Assembly: GCA_020137815.1 (NCBI GenBank)
Contig: CM035355.1
Location: forward strand, 4,140,520 to 4,204,519
From: Hormiphora californensis
Lineage: Eukaryota; Ctenophora; Tentaculata; Cydippida; Pleurobrachiidae
Reading direction: 5' to 3'
Length of the DNA: 64,000 nucleotides
Shown: in pieces, positions 1 to 31,559 of the stretch
How positions within the stretch are numbered: the first letter of the stretch is position 1
Layout: every line of letters begins with the position of its first letter
Translations under genes and position numbers: made by a program
Notes under the pieces: model-generated
What the model was told of the DNA's origin: nothing
Databases searched by the model: none
The model's input: the letters and a program-made list of their open reading frames with translations, nothing else

Positions 1-848
1 GAGATGGGGGTGTGTAGTTTTGGTCTCTTATAGCTCCCTTTTTACCCAAAGGCGTCTTGAATGGGGGGGGCGGGGGTAAAATAACAAAGGTAAATGAAGG
101 AGAGGGGAACACAGCGAGGAGCTGTTTTGATTATGTACAAGGCTGTGTACGTTGCCTGCACAGACTCTTTCATCTCTTTCTCCTTGCGCCCCTCTTCTTC
201 CCCCCCTTTTCTCTTTTCTCTCTCTCTCCCCCCTTTTCCCCCCTTTTTTTTCCTCTCTTTACTCCCTTTGACTTTAAATCTCTTTTTTTTCCTTTCTCTT
301 TCTTCTCCTCCTTTTTTCCCCCCCTCCCTCCCCCCTTCTCCCCTCCTCCCCCTCTCCTCCTTTTTTCCCCCCCCTCCTCCCCCCCTCTCCCTCCCTCCCC
401 CCCCCCCCCTCCCTCCCCCTCCCTCCCCCCCCCTCCTCTCCTCTCTCTCCCCTCTCCCACCTTTTTTTATCATCTCCCCTCTTCTAGCTTTTTTCGTTTT
501 TTAAACATATACTTTCATGTATCAAGCAAGCGTTGAGTTGATTTTTTAAATTTGCTTTGAGCAGCTACGCCCTTGTAATTCCAGTTTTGTGGAAACCCCC
601 TTTCTCACTACGTTTCATCGCATAGTCTCATATCATCAACATAAAAGAACTTCTCTCTCCACATGAAAAAAACTTGATTTTATCTTAGATTTGGTACAAC
701 TGATTGTCAATAATCGACTGATCAAGTGATATTATGTACGGGTTTCAATTTCAGCACCCACAGTAGTGTGAGCGGACTTTGAAAGGGTAGGAATGCGGTA
801 GAGGGAAGAGAGAGAGAGAGAGAGAGAGGGGAGAGAGAGAGAGAAGAG

Positions 849-906
<58 letters not shown>

Positions 907-1790
907 AGAGAGAGAGGAGAGAGAGAGGAGAGAGTTAAGAAATGAGAGGGGGGAAAGGGAGAGTTTATGTGTGCATATTTCTTTTTTTTACCCAACCCGT
1001 ACTAATTGCCCACTATTTTTAACATTTCTAATGCTTTTTTCAGCCTTTACTCCTCTCTCTCTCTCTCTCTCTCTCTCCCCCTTCTCTCTCTCTCTCTTCT
1101 TCCTCTTCTCTCTCTTCTCTCTCTCTCCCTCTCTCTCTCTCTCTCTTCTCTCTCTTTCCCCTCTCTCTTCCCCTTTTTCTCTCTCCTCACCTCTCTCTCC
1201 CCCTCCTTTTTTCACTCCCTTCTCCTCTCTCAGGACATGGGTGTGTATGCATAGTTCACGGAGTTTCATTCCTTTCCGTAGCAGATTTCTTCTCACTCCT
1301 CATTTTAGGTCTGAATACAGTTCTTTGGGGCATCTGCTTTTCTCTCTCTTTTTCTTCTCTCTCTTCCCGCCTCCCTATGTGTACAAGAGAGGGAGGGAGA
1401 GAATATGGGGAAGAGAGAGAGAGAGAGAGAGGGGGAAACAAAAAGATGGTGGGGAGATGGGCACATGGTATGGTGTGTGTGGGTCACATGACCACTTGTA
1501 TCACGTGGTGTCTTCCATTGCTATACAGTGAGATGTATTGGCTAGCAGGCAGCATTTCCTAGAGAGATACACACACCACCAACTGTGTACCCGCCTCCCC
1601 CGCCACTATTATCATATGTGCAACTTCTTGCAGCCACGGGGGTTTTCCATCCATTTTACCATTTTGATATTGGATTTCAAGTTATTATCATAACAAGCCA
1701 TAATTACTAATCCTGATCTAGAGTCTAGCTCTCTCTTGTGTTTGTTTGTTGTCGCAATGACCATCAGGCCTCCTTTTCATCTTTATCTTA

Positions 1791-1841
<51 letters not shown>

Positions 1842-1994
1842 ACATAGTGAGAGTCTCTCTTCTAAAGATTATCACCCTTACGGTGTAATGGATGGTATGT
1901 CAGCTTATTTTATGCAAATGTACGTCTCAAAATGCAAGATCTTACTTTCTCTGTCTCCTTCTATCGTTTCTACCTCCTCCACTCTCTCTCTCTT

Positions 1995-2058
<64 letters not shown>

Positions 2059-2357
2059 TCTCATTAATGGCACACTTTGGAATAATCCCTGCCCGCATTT
2101 TCATATGATATCTTGATCTAATTAGTTCATCTTTCTTTTGCTCATTCTCTTTTTCTTCCAAGCAAGTTTGTACCAATACAGCTATGAGATTAACTTTGAG
2201 AAAACATAAAGAGAAAGATATTGCACTGAAGAACAGTGAAATACCTGGAGCGAGATATTATCCCTGCTTGAATTGGATTAGATTAGAATTTTACTGCAAT
2301 CTTTCATTTGGATTCATCTCATGAGCACTATATCGTTTCATTTCTAGCAGTCTCTCA

Positions 2358-2423
<66 letters not shown>

Positions 2424-2431
2424 TCTCTCTT

Positions 2432-2496
<65 letters not shown>

Positions 2497-2529
2497 CTCT
2501 CGCTCTCCCTCTCTCTTTCTCTCTCTCTT

Positions 2530-2585
<56 letters not shown>

Positions 2586-2628
2586 AAAAGTCATTCTTTC
2601 TCCGACTAAGATCTAGTGTTTTAGCCAC
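1..2628. other. Non-coding upstream region rich in (CT)n/(GA)n
   Basis: I see no gene here. The stretch holds a C/T-rich block at about 175-480 with long homopolymers, a GA tract at about 808-935, CT-rich blocks at about 1050-1240, 1797-1836 and 1980-2055, and a near-pure CT tract at 2360-2583. The open frames across these tracts are dipeptide repeats such as RERE or SLSL and are not credible proteins. The last tract ends about 45 bases before the methyltransferase start codon, so it probably lies in that gene's promoter or 5' leader. Confidence 0.7.
2360..2583. repeat. (CT)n microsatellite in METTL25B-like promoter
   Basis: About 220 bases of nearly uninterrupted CT dinucleotides with a few interruptions near 2420-2440 and 2490-2535. 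It ends about 45 bases upstream of the ATG at 2629. GA/CT repeats close to starts can act as GAGA-type promoter elements in animals, but that role is inferred only from position. Confidence 0.85.
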
Positions 2629-4041
2629 ATGCCGACATGCACTAACCAAGAGATCCATCAATGCCTGTTAAAATGCAGGTCCCTTCTCGAGCAGTTCTCG
2701 TTTCTTACCGACTCTCCGCTGGTGCAGTTTTTTCAACAAAATCATTGGTCCCCACTTGACTCTCACCCCGGATGGAGCACCTTCTTGCTGTCATTATCGG
2801 ATTCTGATCTTGCTCTCCTTCCCGAGCCCGCAAGTTTCCTGACCAGCTACCAGGGCACCATGCCGGAGGGCCTGAGAGTGTTTCTAAACGATTGCCTGAC
2901 AGTCACTTCCGTCTTTCCCGCCCTGAATGCTGAATCTGCACCGGCAATTGTTAAACTGGGTATGAGCCCGAAAAAGCAGCACGAAGTGTGTCTCCTGAGC
3001 TCCTTAATTCATCAGTCCCTTGAAGAGAGTCCTGTGGAGCAGGTTATTGACTTTGGCAGTGGTAAGGGATACCTCTCGGAGCAGATTGCACTCTCAAATC
3101 CGGGGTTGTCTGTGATTGGAATAGATCGGGAAAAAGTGAATACCCGGGGCGGTCTGGAGAGGAACAAGCTGATGGAAAAACAATGGCGATCACTTTACAA
3201 TCGACTTCACCCTTCGTTACCACCGTTACCAAGGGAACCGCTAAACCATTACGAGCCCATAACAATGGAAATCTCATCGGACCATATAAGGAGTGATTTC
3301 GTTGCCATGGTAGCAGCAGAGAGTCAACATGTACAGGGTACCCAAAGTACCATGCTGATTGGTTTACATGCCTGTGGGGACCTAACATCGGTACTCCTGC
3401 ATACATTTTTAAAGTGCCCTAGCCTGCAGTCTGTCGTCTCGATTGGGTGTTGCTATCATTTGATAACCCAAAAAGAACCAGCCGACTATTTTCTAAGTCC
3501 TGGTGAACACAAGACCAAGCTTTCCGCGCCGGAGTCAGTACATGCTTTCCCTATGTCCACTTTTCTTCAAGGAAATCCCGTGTCCTTCACTCGGAATGCA
3601 CTAAACCTGGCACAGCAAGCGCCCGAGCGAATGGCGTCAACCGGTGCTCTCCCTGCAGCGAACTTATTTTACCGGGCCATATTCCAAGTGCTACTGAGCG
3701 AGAATTTCCCTGGTCCAGTTCCCATGAACGTTGGTCATTCCGCCACCAAGGCAACCAACTTTCTGGATTACACTCGAGCCGCCCTTACAAAGCTGCAACT
3801 GACCTCAGAGAATCTAACTGATGAAGCCATTGCAGCCTTTGAGGAACGTTTTGATGCCACAGATCACAGGAAATTGGTTGTGTTTTACCAGTTGCGGACG
3901 GTCTTGTCACGTGTAATTGAGAATGTGGTACTTATTGATAGGTTGCTTTATCTTCACGACAATGATGTCTCCGCTAACCTAATCCGAGTTTTTGATCCAA
4001 TTATTTCCCCTCGCTGTTACGCCATTGTTGCAAACAAATAA
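2629..4041 (+). CDS. METTL25B: METTL25B (RRNAD1)-like methyltransferase, single exon
   Basis: One uninterrupted 470-residue reading frame. It has the architecture of the METTL25/METTL25B (RRNAD1) family of Rossmann-fold SAM-dependent methyltransferase-like proteins. Visible landmarks are the pre-motif MSPKKQHEV (112-120), the SAM-binding motif DFGSGKGYLS (141-150), an acidic second-strand end GIDRE (164-168), GLHACGDLT (245-253), GCCYHL (273-278), and a family-like C-terminus with LIDRLLYLHDND (435-446) and FDPIISPR (455-462). Length is close to human METTL25B (about 475 aa) and shorter than METTL25. The substrate is not established for the family as far as I know. The ATG is the first in frame after the promoter CT tract. 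Being intronless contrasts with the split genes downstream, so retroposition in this lineage is possible. The stop codon TAA lies inside an AATAAA hexamer at 4036-4041. The next gene begins about 95 bases on. Confidence 0.88.
   Translation: MPTCTNQEIHQCLLKCRSLLEQFSFLTDSPLVQFFQQNHWSPLDSHPGWSTFLLSLSDSDLALLPEPASFLTSYQGTMPEGLRVFLNDCLTVTSVFPALNAESAPAIVKLGMSPKKQHEVCLLSSLIHQSLEESPVEQVIDFGSGKGYLSEQIALSNPGLSVIGIDREKVNTRGGLERNKLMEKQWRSLYNRLHPSLPPLPREPLNHYEPITMEISSDHIRSDFVAMVAAESQHVQGTQSTMLIGLHACGDLTSVLLHTFLKCPSLQSVVSIGCCYHLITQKEPADYFLSPGEHKTKLSAPESVHAFPMSTFLQGNPVSFTRNALNLAQQAPERMASTGALPAANLFYRAIFQVLLSENFPGPVPMNVGHSATKATNFLDYTRAALTKLQLTSENLTDEAIAAFEERFDATDHRKLVVFYQLRTVLSRVIENVVLIDRLLYLHDNDVSANLIRVFDPIISPRCYAIVANK
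4036..4041 (+). promoter_or_regulatory. AATAAA overlapping the METTL25B-like stop codon
   Basis: The hexamer AATAAA includes the stop codon TAA. Only about 95 bases separate this stop from the next gene's ATG, so a very short 3' UTR using this signal is plausible. Use as a polyadenylation signal is inferred. Confidence 0.4.
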
Positions 4042-4137
4042 ACTGTCTTTTAACTCGTAATTTATTACACTTTTTACTCTCTTAGTTTTCCACCTTGTTG
4101 CCAACCTACCTAACCCTCTCATTCTCCTTGTAGCAAA

Positions 4138-6698
4138 ATGGAAACAGAGGATCCGGTAGCAATGGAACAGGTATCTCCTACAGTCCAACGAAAACCCTCC
4201 CCATCACCCATGGAATCTCCTCAACAACAACATTCCATGATGGAGGATGCAACAGCTGAGTGCTTCGAACCGCCCAAGAAATCACAGCTTGATTTCGCGT
4301 TTCAAGTTCATCAAACAGAGCATTTTGACGGCTCTGGAGGAGACAGAAAGTGCGCTGACGCAGCTAGAATGGCTGGATCAGGAGAGCAATAAAATTCCTT
4401 CGGACATGTCCGAGCAAGAGATCATGATCATGGAGGAGACTGCACAGGTAATTGTAGGGTATATTTCTGGTTTTTTTTCTGGGGTTTCCCTCACTCCCTC
4501 TCTCTCTATTTTATAATATTATCATTATAATGTGCTAAACCATTTCATCACTTCGCGTCTCTCATTTCATTCTGGGAATGAAATTTCACTATTTCTGCCT
4601 CTGTCACATCGCACGGTCTTCTGTTACAGTTTACATGTGGTCTCAGTATGCACCTACATCTAAAGTGTATGCACATAAATATATATCTGTGCTAGACACA
4701 TAAGCCTATCATCTATATCACATCATCCTAACCCTGCAAACCTCATATTGACTCAGAATACATGTATCGGAAAATGATACCTTCTTCCTCCTTGAGCCAC
4801 ACACACATAAGACTCAATACACCCCCGCTTACACACACACACAAAGTACAGACGTATACACTGTTGAGACATCCATTAGACATACTCTCTTTGTCCCTCG
4901 CTCCTAGCTCCCACCTCCATTTTCCTCTTCTATAAATCACTAGGTCAATCCTTTTCATCTTTTCTATAAATCACTAGGTCAATCCTTTTCCTCTTCTATA
5001 AATCACTACCTTGCAGGTGCGCACAAAGGTAGCCAGGCAACTGTTGAAGAGTCTCCGATCATACAAACCCAAGCCGGATCCCGCAGCAACGGTTCTGGGT
5101 GACAGGGATATCGCAGAGGGGGCAGCTGCAGCCAGCGAGGAGGGTATCACCTCTCCGACCAACAAGAAACCACTCTCCTACCACAAGATCTTCAAGTGTA
5201 AACTGTGCCCGTCCCGGTTTCACAAGCAGACCCACTTGCGGTGTCATGTCCGGTTATCCCACTACAAGCTGTCCTTCGTTTGTACCAAGTGCCACAACCA
5301 TTTCCAGTCAAAACAGAGGTTGAAGCATCATCGGTGCCCGGCGGAACATGCCCCTGAACCTGAAGAGGAAGAAGAAGAGGAACACCATCATCAACAAGAA
5401 GATCAGGAGGAGGAAGAGGAGGATGAACAGCCACATAGTGATGAGAGGGAGCCACCGTATCGACCCCACCACCAGCCCCTGCCCCACCATGGTCCGATAA
5501 CAATTGAGAAGTATAATGGTCAGGATGAGGATGTCCAACAGGAGAGTCCAGTCGAGCTGCCCAAGGACGTCCAGCAGGCCCCAATGGACAAATACCCGTG
5601 TACCAGCAATAACAGCAGTGTGGCCAGCTCTCGCAGCGGGCACAGTTCCAACGAGGACCAGGAGGATTCCCCCAAACAGAGATCTCCAGGCACCTCCCCG
5701 AGGTGACTGAGGATGCCATGAGGGACTACAGGAACGGAAGTATGGCTCCGCAGGTTGCCCAGAATATCATGAGAACTCCCAGCATGCCTTACATTCCAGA
5801 TGTTAACTACTACATGAAGGACTCACCCACAGCCCTTGATCGGGATCGATCTTTCTTTCAGCAACGGAGGGATGTACCCCTCCCGCCCATACACTTGCAC
5901 AGATTTGACGCTGCCTTTGGAAACCCTCTCCCGTCCATCATCCCTCGACCGGGCCAACCCCCCGATATCAGGGGTCCGCAATACGAGAACGGATCACTCT
6001 CCAACCTTCCCAGCCCGATCCCCACAACACAACCGCTGCAGTCCTTTCTTGGTAAGAAGGAACTTCCCCTCTTGAATATCCAGAAAAACAACGCCTTCAT
6101 CTCGCAGTTAATCGCGGCCAGCTGCATCCCTACCGCCTCCTCGACATCAACCTCCAACGTGTTTACCTCCCAGACAACCCCCACCTCAGGGAACACTTTC
6201 GAGACGACGGATGCCTCCGCCACGACCAGTACCACGCCCACCCAGGAGTATGCTCCCCCTCCCCCTCCGGCACCTCCCCTCGCCAAAGCCCCTCACGGTT
6301 CCCAACAACCCTCCCCCTCGGGGGAGTCAGGTAGCGGGGACCCAGGAGCAGCAGGTGGAGGCATGAATCAGTTTCTAGACTACAAGAAGTACGCCTGCAA
6401 GATATGCCATAGAAAGTTCTCGCAGCGTTCCTCGCTCAATCGCCACGTGTACACCATTCATTGGAATATGAAGATCAAGTGTGCATTTTGTACCAAAACG
6501 TATACCCAGAAGTGCCTGTTAAAACAGCACGTGTATGAGGAACACGGGGTGGAGGCGTGCCTGCAGATGTTCAGCGCAAACGAGCGGATAAACTGGAAGA
6601 TGCAGTTGGTTAATTCCCAGAAACAGCGACTCAACATGGCGAGTGATCCGGAGGATCAGGAAGGGAAGTCCATGAAACAGGAGGCGAGTTCATCATAG
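4138..6698 (+). CDS. C2H2 zinc-finger protein, two exons, two apparent frame breaks
   Basis: The product is not recognised beyond being a probable nuclear DNA-binding protein with four C2H2 fingers. A splice acceptor (ccttgtag, ending 4133) precedes the ATG at 4138. Exon 1 ends at 4447 (cag/gtaatt) and exon 2 starts at 5017 (ttgcag/gtg), joining in phase 0 as METAQ-like sequence to VRTKVARQLL. Fingers: FKCKLCPSRF...H and FVCTKCHNHF...H (about 5194-5333), then YACKICHRKF...H and IKCAFCTKTY...H (about 6391-6543). Between the finger pairs lie acidic Glu-rich, Gln/His-rich and Pro/Ser/Thr-rich linkers. Two frame changes are needed. In exon 1 the frame from 4138 must shift to the frame that reads ILTALEETESALTQLEW by 4448; an 85-bp intron 4171-4255 (cag/gtatct...caacag) or one extra base near 4305 would do it. 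Near 5670 one base is missing, most simply one C in the run at 5669-5673. Corrected length is about 663 aa. Confidence 0.62.
4448..5016 (+). other. Intron 1 of the zinc-finger gene, with short tandem repeat
   Basis: A 569-base intron bounded by gtaatt and ccttgcag. Its last 90 bases hold three copies of a roughly 35-base unit containing TCTATAAATCACTA (about 4928-5008). The last copy runs into the polypyrimidine tract and acceptor, so the real splice acceptor is the edge of a tandem array. No other coding sequence is evident. Confidence 0.6.
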
Positions 6699-8286
6699 TC
6701 TCCCGCTCTGTGGGAATTACACATGGTGCATGTGTTTGTATTGAATGTGTGAGGGAGAGATAGGGACTCTCAGAGTGAACACAGTCACACACATGATATC
6801 TGCGAGAAAAAACAGCACATCTGATTTCAGAGAGCTCGGGAAGCCTTGTCTCATATATAAGACCGTCGGAATGTAGTACATGTGTTTGTGTGAAGTGAAG
6901 TGAAGTTTTGTGTTATTTCTACTGATCTGTCTGAATGAGTCATGATGATGACACAGAGATATACAACTATCTCTCTCTCTCTCTTTGGTGGATAATGCAT
7001 GAAGTTATCTGAGGGAGAGAGAGATATTGAGATGAGAAGGATGAGGGTGCAGCCACACTATTGATATATATCGAATTGTTGTGCCCCTCGATGATCTCGC
7101 CCCCAAAGTATAATATTTATATGATGCCTAAAGATATATATTCTTAGAAAAAGTGAAGACTTTATCTCTATATCATCTAGTAGCTTTGCTATGCTGATAT
7201 ATATCTATAGCAAAACAGCGTGAAAAAGAGTCGAGTCGATGAAAGGGTCATGCAAAGTATGAATCTTTCTAAATTTTCATCTCAGCCCAGCTACACTTAT
7301 ATACCCCATGGAATCTCTCTTTTCCGAATTATTATTTAGCCCCCTCTCTGCTTTATATCTAGTCTTGGTTTATACACTCTTTAAATGCATCCCCTGTCTG
7401 TGTGTGTTAGTTTACAAATATCAAAGCAAAACTACATCTTCACCGTATTATATCTGCAAACCTCAAAATTTTGGTACCTCGATGTTACTCTTTCCATCTG
7501 TAAATATCGGGTTACTGAATTCGTAGTTTCCAGTGCGGTGAATTTGAGATAGACGTAGCGTTTTTTTTGTATTGCTCTATTAATTTATTGTTTTAAAAAG
7601 TTTTTAATTTTTTTTGTAAAATTATTGCCACTGGTGCATGAGTCCTTGAATTGCATGGGATTGAGAATGTACTGTGAAAGAGAGAGAGCAATAGTTTAGT
7701 CGCATAATATGTAAATTAGTGAGATATGTTGTGATATATATTATTAGGCAGATATATTTAGTACTATTGTAATAACAATGAGGTGAACTATGAACCGCTA
7801 TATAATGTTACAGATATCTTCAATAATATAATTGCTTACAGAGATTACGCGATATAAATTAGTAATTCTTCTTCAGCCGAGAGATATACATTCTCCGTGA
7901 TGTATGTTAAAGAGAGGATTCCGTGCGTGTATCATGTATTATGCATATATTATTTTGAGTTGGGCGAGATAATATCACTCTATATAACATATATAATTAG
8001 TTTGTTTATTTATTTAAATTTCCCAACCCCAATTTTCCTTTATAATATAGCATCAATTCTGATACAACAATATGCTTTTACTGAAGTATTTAAAAAACAA
8101 CGTCTTTCAATTTGTTCCCATGGTAACCAATACATACCCAATACTGCACATGGTAACCAATACATACCCAATACACAACGTCTTTCAATTCGTTCCCATA
8201 TTAAGCAATACACAACGTCTTACACTGGTCCCCCAATATAACATACCCCCTCTCATCAGACCATTCGGTCATCCTGTTGTAACTTG
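6699..8286. other. Non-coding, probably 3' UTR and intergenic, AT-rich
   Basis: No gene found. The sequence is AT-rich with many short ATATAT stretches and scattered GAGAGA. A direct repeat TGGTAACCAATACATACCCA occurs at about 8130 and 8151. The long 3' region of the zinc-finger gene may occupy part of it. Confidence 0.55.
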
Positions 8287-9037
8287 CATCCTGTATTGTA
8301 TATCCTGTATTGTACATCCTGTATTGTACATCCTGTATTGTACATCCTGTATTGTACATCCTGTATTGTACATCCTGTATTGTACATACTGTATTGTACA
8401 TCCTGTATTGTACATCCTGTATTGTACATCCTGTATTGTACATCCTGTATTGTACATCCTGTATTGCACATCCTGTATTGTACATCCTGTATTGTACATC
8501 CTGTATTGTACATCCTGTATTGTACATCCTGTATTGTACATCCTGTATTGTACATCTTGTATTGTACATCCTGTATTGTACATCCTGTATTGTACATCCT
8601 GCATTGTACATCCTGTATTGTACATCCTGTATTGTACATCCTGTATTGTACGTCCTGTATTGTACATCCTGTATTGTACATCCTGTATTGTACATCCTGT
8701 ATTGTACATCCTGTATTGTACATCCTGTATTGTACATCCTGTATTGTACATCTTGTATTGTACATCCTGTATTGTACATCCTGTATTGTACATCCTGCAT
8801 TGTACATCCTGTATTGTGCATCCTGTATTGTACATCCTGTATTGTACGTCCTGTATTGTACATCCTGTATTGTACATCCTGTATTGTACATCCTGTATTG
8901 TACATCCTGTATTGTACATCCTGTATTGTACATCCTGTATTGTACATCTTGTATTGTACATCCTGTATTGTACATCCTGTATTGTACATCCTGCATTGTA
9001 CATCCTGTATTGTGCATCCTGTATTGTACATCCTGTA
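8287..9037. repeat. 14-bp minisatellite, about 53 copies
   Basis: Tandem array of the 14-mer CATCCTGTATTGTA, about 751 bases and 53.6 units, with scattered single-base variants (CGTCC, CATCTT, GCATTG, TGTGCA). Because 14 is not a multiple of three and the unit lacks stop codons in most registers, long open frames of 250-340 codons appear on both strands. They encode only 14-residue repeats and are treated as artefacts. Each unit junction contains the palindrome TGTACA. Confidence 0.97.
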
Positions 9038-9335
9038 CTACCCACTTCCTCCCACTATATCCTGACTCCTGTATATTGTGTGTTAAGCGAATTCTAAAGA
9101 AACCACCCCCTCACATTTAGACGCTCTCTCTCCTCTCTCTCTCCCTCTCTCCTTGAACACTACGTCACCCACCCCATTACTTGCTTGGTTCGGAACAGCT
9201 GTACACATGTGTGTGTGCACTGTGCTTAGGTTACCCGTTACATCATGCAGTGCACCTCTGTAAAACTGTACTAATTTATCCTGTATTCTTACTCATGTCA
9301 TACTCTCCCTAGCCCTATCTCTCTCTCTCTCTCTC

Positions 9336-9410
<75 letters not shown>

Positions 9411-10195
9411 CTATCTTTCTCTTCCTTGAGTCTTTTCCACCGAATTTATCTAACTCACCCCATGCCTATTTCTGCACTAGTATGCATTCATTTGAGAAAA
9501 AACGAAAAAGAGAGAAATGAACTCACTAGGACTAATAATAATGTGCATTTTGCAAGGTGAAATCATTACATCACATCGTGTAACCTGTACCTCTGCATAT
9601 TATGTGCTTTTGGCTGGGTTCAGGGACAATTCTCAGGGGGGGGGGGGGCTCTCAATGTAATCGTCTGTCTGTTTGTGTAACCACAAATACATGAAATATG
9701 TTGTCATAATATGTCACCAACTAACTGTACTATGGTCAATAAATGGTAATATTATGTGTGTCATAAGCATGTGTCAACGTGCCGCATTCTAAAAGGAAGT
9801 TTGTTAGACAATCAAATAAAGGGATTCACTCTAGTAAAGCAATTGGGTGCTGCAGAGTGTTTGTGACAATGTCTTCCTCACTCAACCGTTTCCGAAATTA
9901 GTGTGTCTTACTCTCTCTCCCTAGATCTACTTCTATTCTACCTCCATCTCTCTATCCCTTTCTCTATCTCTCTCTCTCTACCTCTCTCTATCTCTCTCTC
10001 TCTCTCTCTTTCTTTTTCTCTCTCTCTCTCTCTCTATCTCTATCTCTCCACTATGCTCACACACTCTTATTCAGTACACTTGGTTTCAGTACCACAGTTT
10101 TGTCCTTCCTTTATGTTTTATTTGTGTAACTTGTTGGTGATTTGTCGTCCACCCAAATTTCACAGACATCTGCTGCCCTCTGATATAACTCACCC
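9038..10195. other. Non-coding with CT tracts
   Basis: No gene found. Contains a (CT)n tract at about 9319-9412, a poly-G run at about 9637-9648, and CT/CTAT-rich DNA at about 9950-10050. Confidence 0.6.
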
Positions 10196-10492
10196 CCTCT
10201 GGCCTCTATTTAGTCCATACTACTCACACATCACCCCCTCTATTTAGTCCATACTACTCACCCATCACCCCCTCTATTTAGTCCATACTACTCACCCATC
10301 ACCCCCTCTATTTAGTCCATACTACTCACCCATCACCCCCTCTATTTAGTCCATACTACTCACCCCTCTGCCCTCTATTTAGTCCATACTACTCACCCAT
10401 CACCCCTCTGGTCTCTATTTAGTCCATACTACTCACCCATCACCCCCTCTGGCCTCTATTTAGTCCATACTACTCACCCATCACCCCCTCTA
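10190..10492. repeat. 34-bp minisatellite immediately upstream of PSMD2
   Basis: About eight to nine copies of a roughly 34-base unit containing CTATTTAGTCCATACTACTC followed by ACCCATCACCCC. Some units vary in length (CCTCTGG insertions). The array stops 20 bases before the PSMD2 start codon at 10512, so it is promoter or 5' UTR. Confidence 0.9.
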
Positions 10493-10511
10493 TAGTAGTA
10501 GTGAACACAAC

Positions 10512-23200
<12,689 letters not shown>

Positions 23201-24015
23201 ATCACGTGATCCGTTCATCCTGTCATCTGGTAATGACGTCACGAATTATAATGACGTCATCATTCTGTGGTGGCAGCCCCTTCTTTCTCTGCTCCCTCTC
23301 TCGGACTGTCCTGGACTTTTAGCGGCCCGGGAATGCATGTCATTTTGGCTGGTTCCCGGGCCGCGATATTTGTGATAAGATGGAGAGATAGCGAGCTTGA
23401 GTTATCGTGACGAAACTGGGTCGAAAAGTGCTATATTATCAATTTCCCATGCTTGATGTGTGGATGAGTAAAATATATTTGTATCGCGGACAATTGTATA
23501 ACGGTTTGTAACTTGTGTTTTAGAGTGTTGTGCCCCGGGGGTACCTCACTCAAATTCAACCAATTGTGTTGTCCTTCTCTCTGTGCAGGATTCAAAGACG
23601 GAGCGCGCGAGAACCCCACTGTGGATGGATACGACAGGGCACAGGATTTGTGCGCGTCGCGCATTCTGTGGTCGTCGTTTTGTTCGGTTGGAAGTGAGCG
23701 CTGACAAGGAACCAAGTCCAGACTTATCGGGCAACTTCACGAATTAGATGTTAGATGTTAATGACTTTCTTATCCAAGACTCATCAATAAGAAGAATCAC
23801 AATTCCAATTATTTGATGATAAAATTTGAATATCTGTTCGGGTATCGCATGGTCTCAAAATTTCAAAATATTGGAGCCGGCGGAAAACCTTACAAAGCGC
23901 TGCACAAAAGAGCCGCGCCGCGCACGTTCAATTTCAGAATTTGTGAAAAATCAAAAATTTCAGAAATTTTCAACTTCCAGAAACGTTTTCAAAAACTTTT
24001 CACTTTTATGCAAAC
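23201..24015. promoter_or_regulatory. PSMD2 3' region and eIF4A promoter, with paired CRE sites
   Basis: About 815 bases between the PSMD2 stop and the eIF4A start. Two perfect TGACGTCA (CRE/ATF) octamers lie at 23234-23241 and 23252-23259. A strong hairpin follows at 23322-23364. No open reading frame here looks real. Where the PSMD2 transcript ends and eIF4A starts cannot be read directly. Confidence 0.55.
23322..23364. repeat. 12-bp GC-rich hairpin between PSMD2 and eIF4A
   Basis: GCGGCCCGGGAA at 23322-23333 is perfectly complementary to 23353-23364 with a 19-base loop. Position suggests the PSMD2 3' UTR or the intergenic boundary. No matching direct repeats were seen at its flanks. Confidence 0.7.
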
Positions 24016-30719
<6,704 letters not shown>

Positions 30720-31559
30720 AAGATCCGCGGGGATTTAGAAATGGAGAGAGAGAGTTGTGTATCCTAGATGACGTGTATGTGTCCGATCTATCTTTCTCCG
30801 TCTTATTGCTGTTGTTTGGTGCAGTGCCACCTGCCGTTTAGAGCAACTTCCCTCCGACCCTGGGATAAAGAGAACTGCAACGAAACGAGATTCTTTTGAG
30901 TGTGTGAGTGATAAAATGGCCCCCTCTTTCGTTTTTCTTTATTTCTTGTATTTTACTCAAATTCAATCGTTTTGATTTGCTCTGTTCATGTAAAAACAAT
31001 ATAAACCAGTGTTCTGTCTGTCTGACAAGAAATTATGGAGCTGGTTTTGAATGTGGTCACATTCCCTTTGGTTGGAAACTTGAAACCGGTTGGAAAAATA
31101 GGAACCTGAGACCTCGAGGTCTCTCCCTTTCCGGCTCCTGTAACCCTAGGAGACGTGTGTGCGCGTAGGCTTGCTTTTTACATGAAACTGTCCCCGCGCG
31201 CGACGTTTAGAGAGGATCGGGGAGAAGAACTTGAATTGAGAGACGACGCACAGTTTTATAAGCTGAGAATTGCTGTTCAAATGATCATTCATGAATTTCT
31301 GATACACACGTCACACATCAGTCATTACCTCAAATCTGGCAACCATTTCTCGATATATATAATTGTACAGAAATATATACAGGACGCTTAGAAAGGATTA
31401 ATAATATATGAACAGTTGTTGTGGTATTAACAATAACGTGTACGAAACATAATTTATCGCAACTAACGACGTAAGATCAGAAGAGAGAGAGAGATTCAAT
31501 TCTGAATCCTGACCTCACCTCCTAACGACAGTACCACGCTGATAAAGGATTCGCTCTCT

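Noticed and set aside
42-536. Overlapping Gly/Glu/Arg-rich and Pro/Ser/Phe-rich open frames
   Set aside because: Products of purine/pyrimidine low-complexity DNA, present on both strands without conserved features.
8072-9120. Open frames of 250-340 codons on both strands rich in CTSCIV or MYNTGC repeats
   Set aside because: They are readings of a 14-bp tandem repeat with no stop codons; no domain, start context or splicing support.
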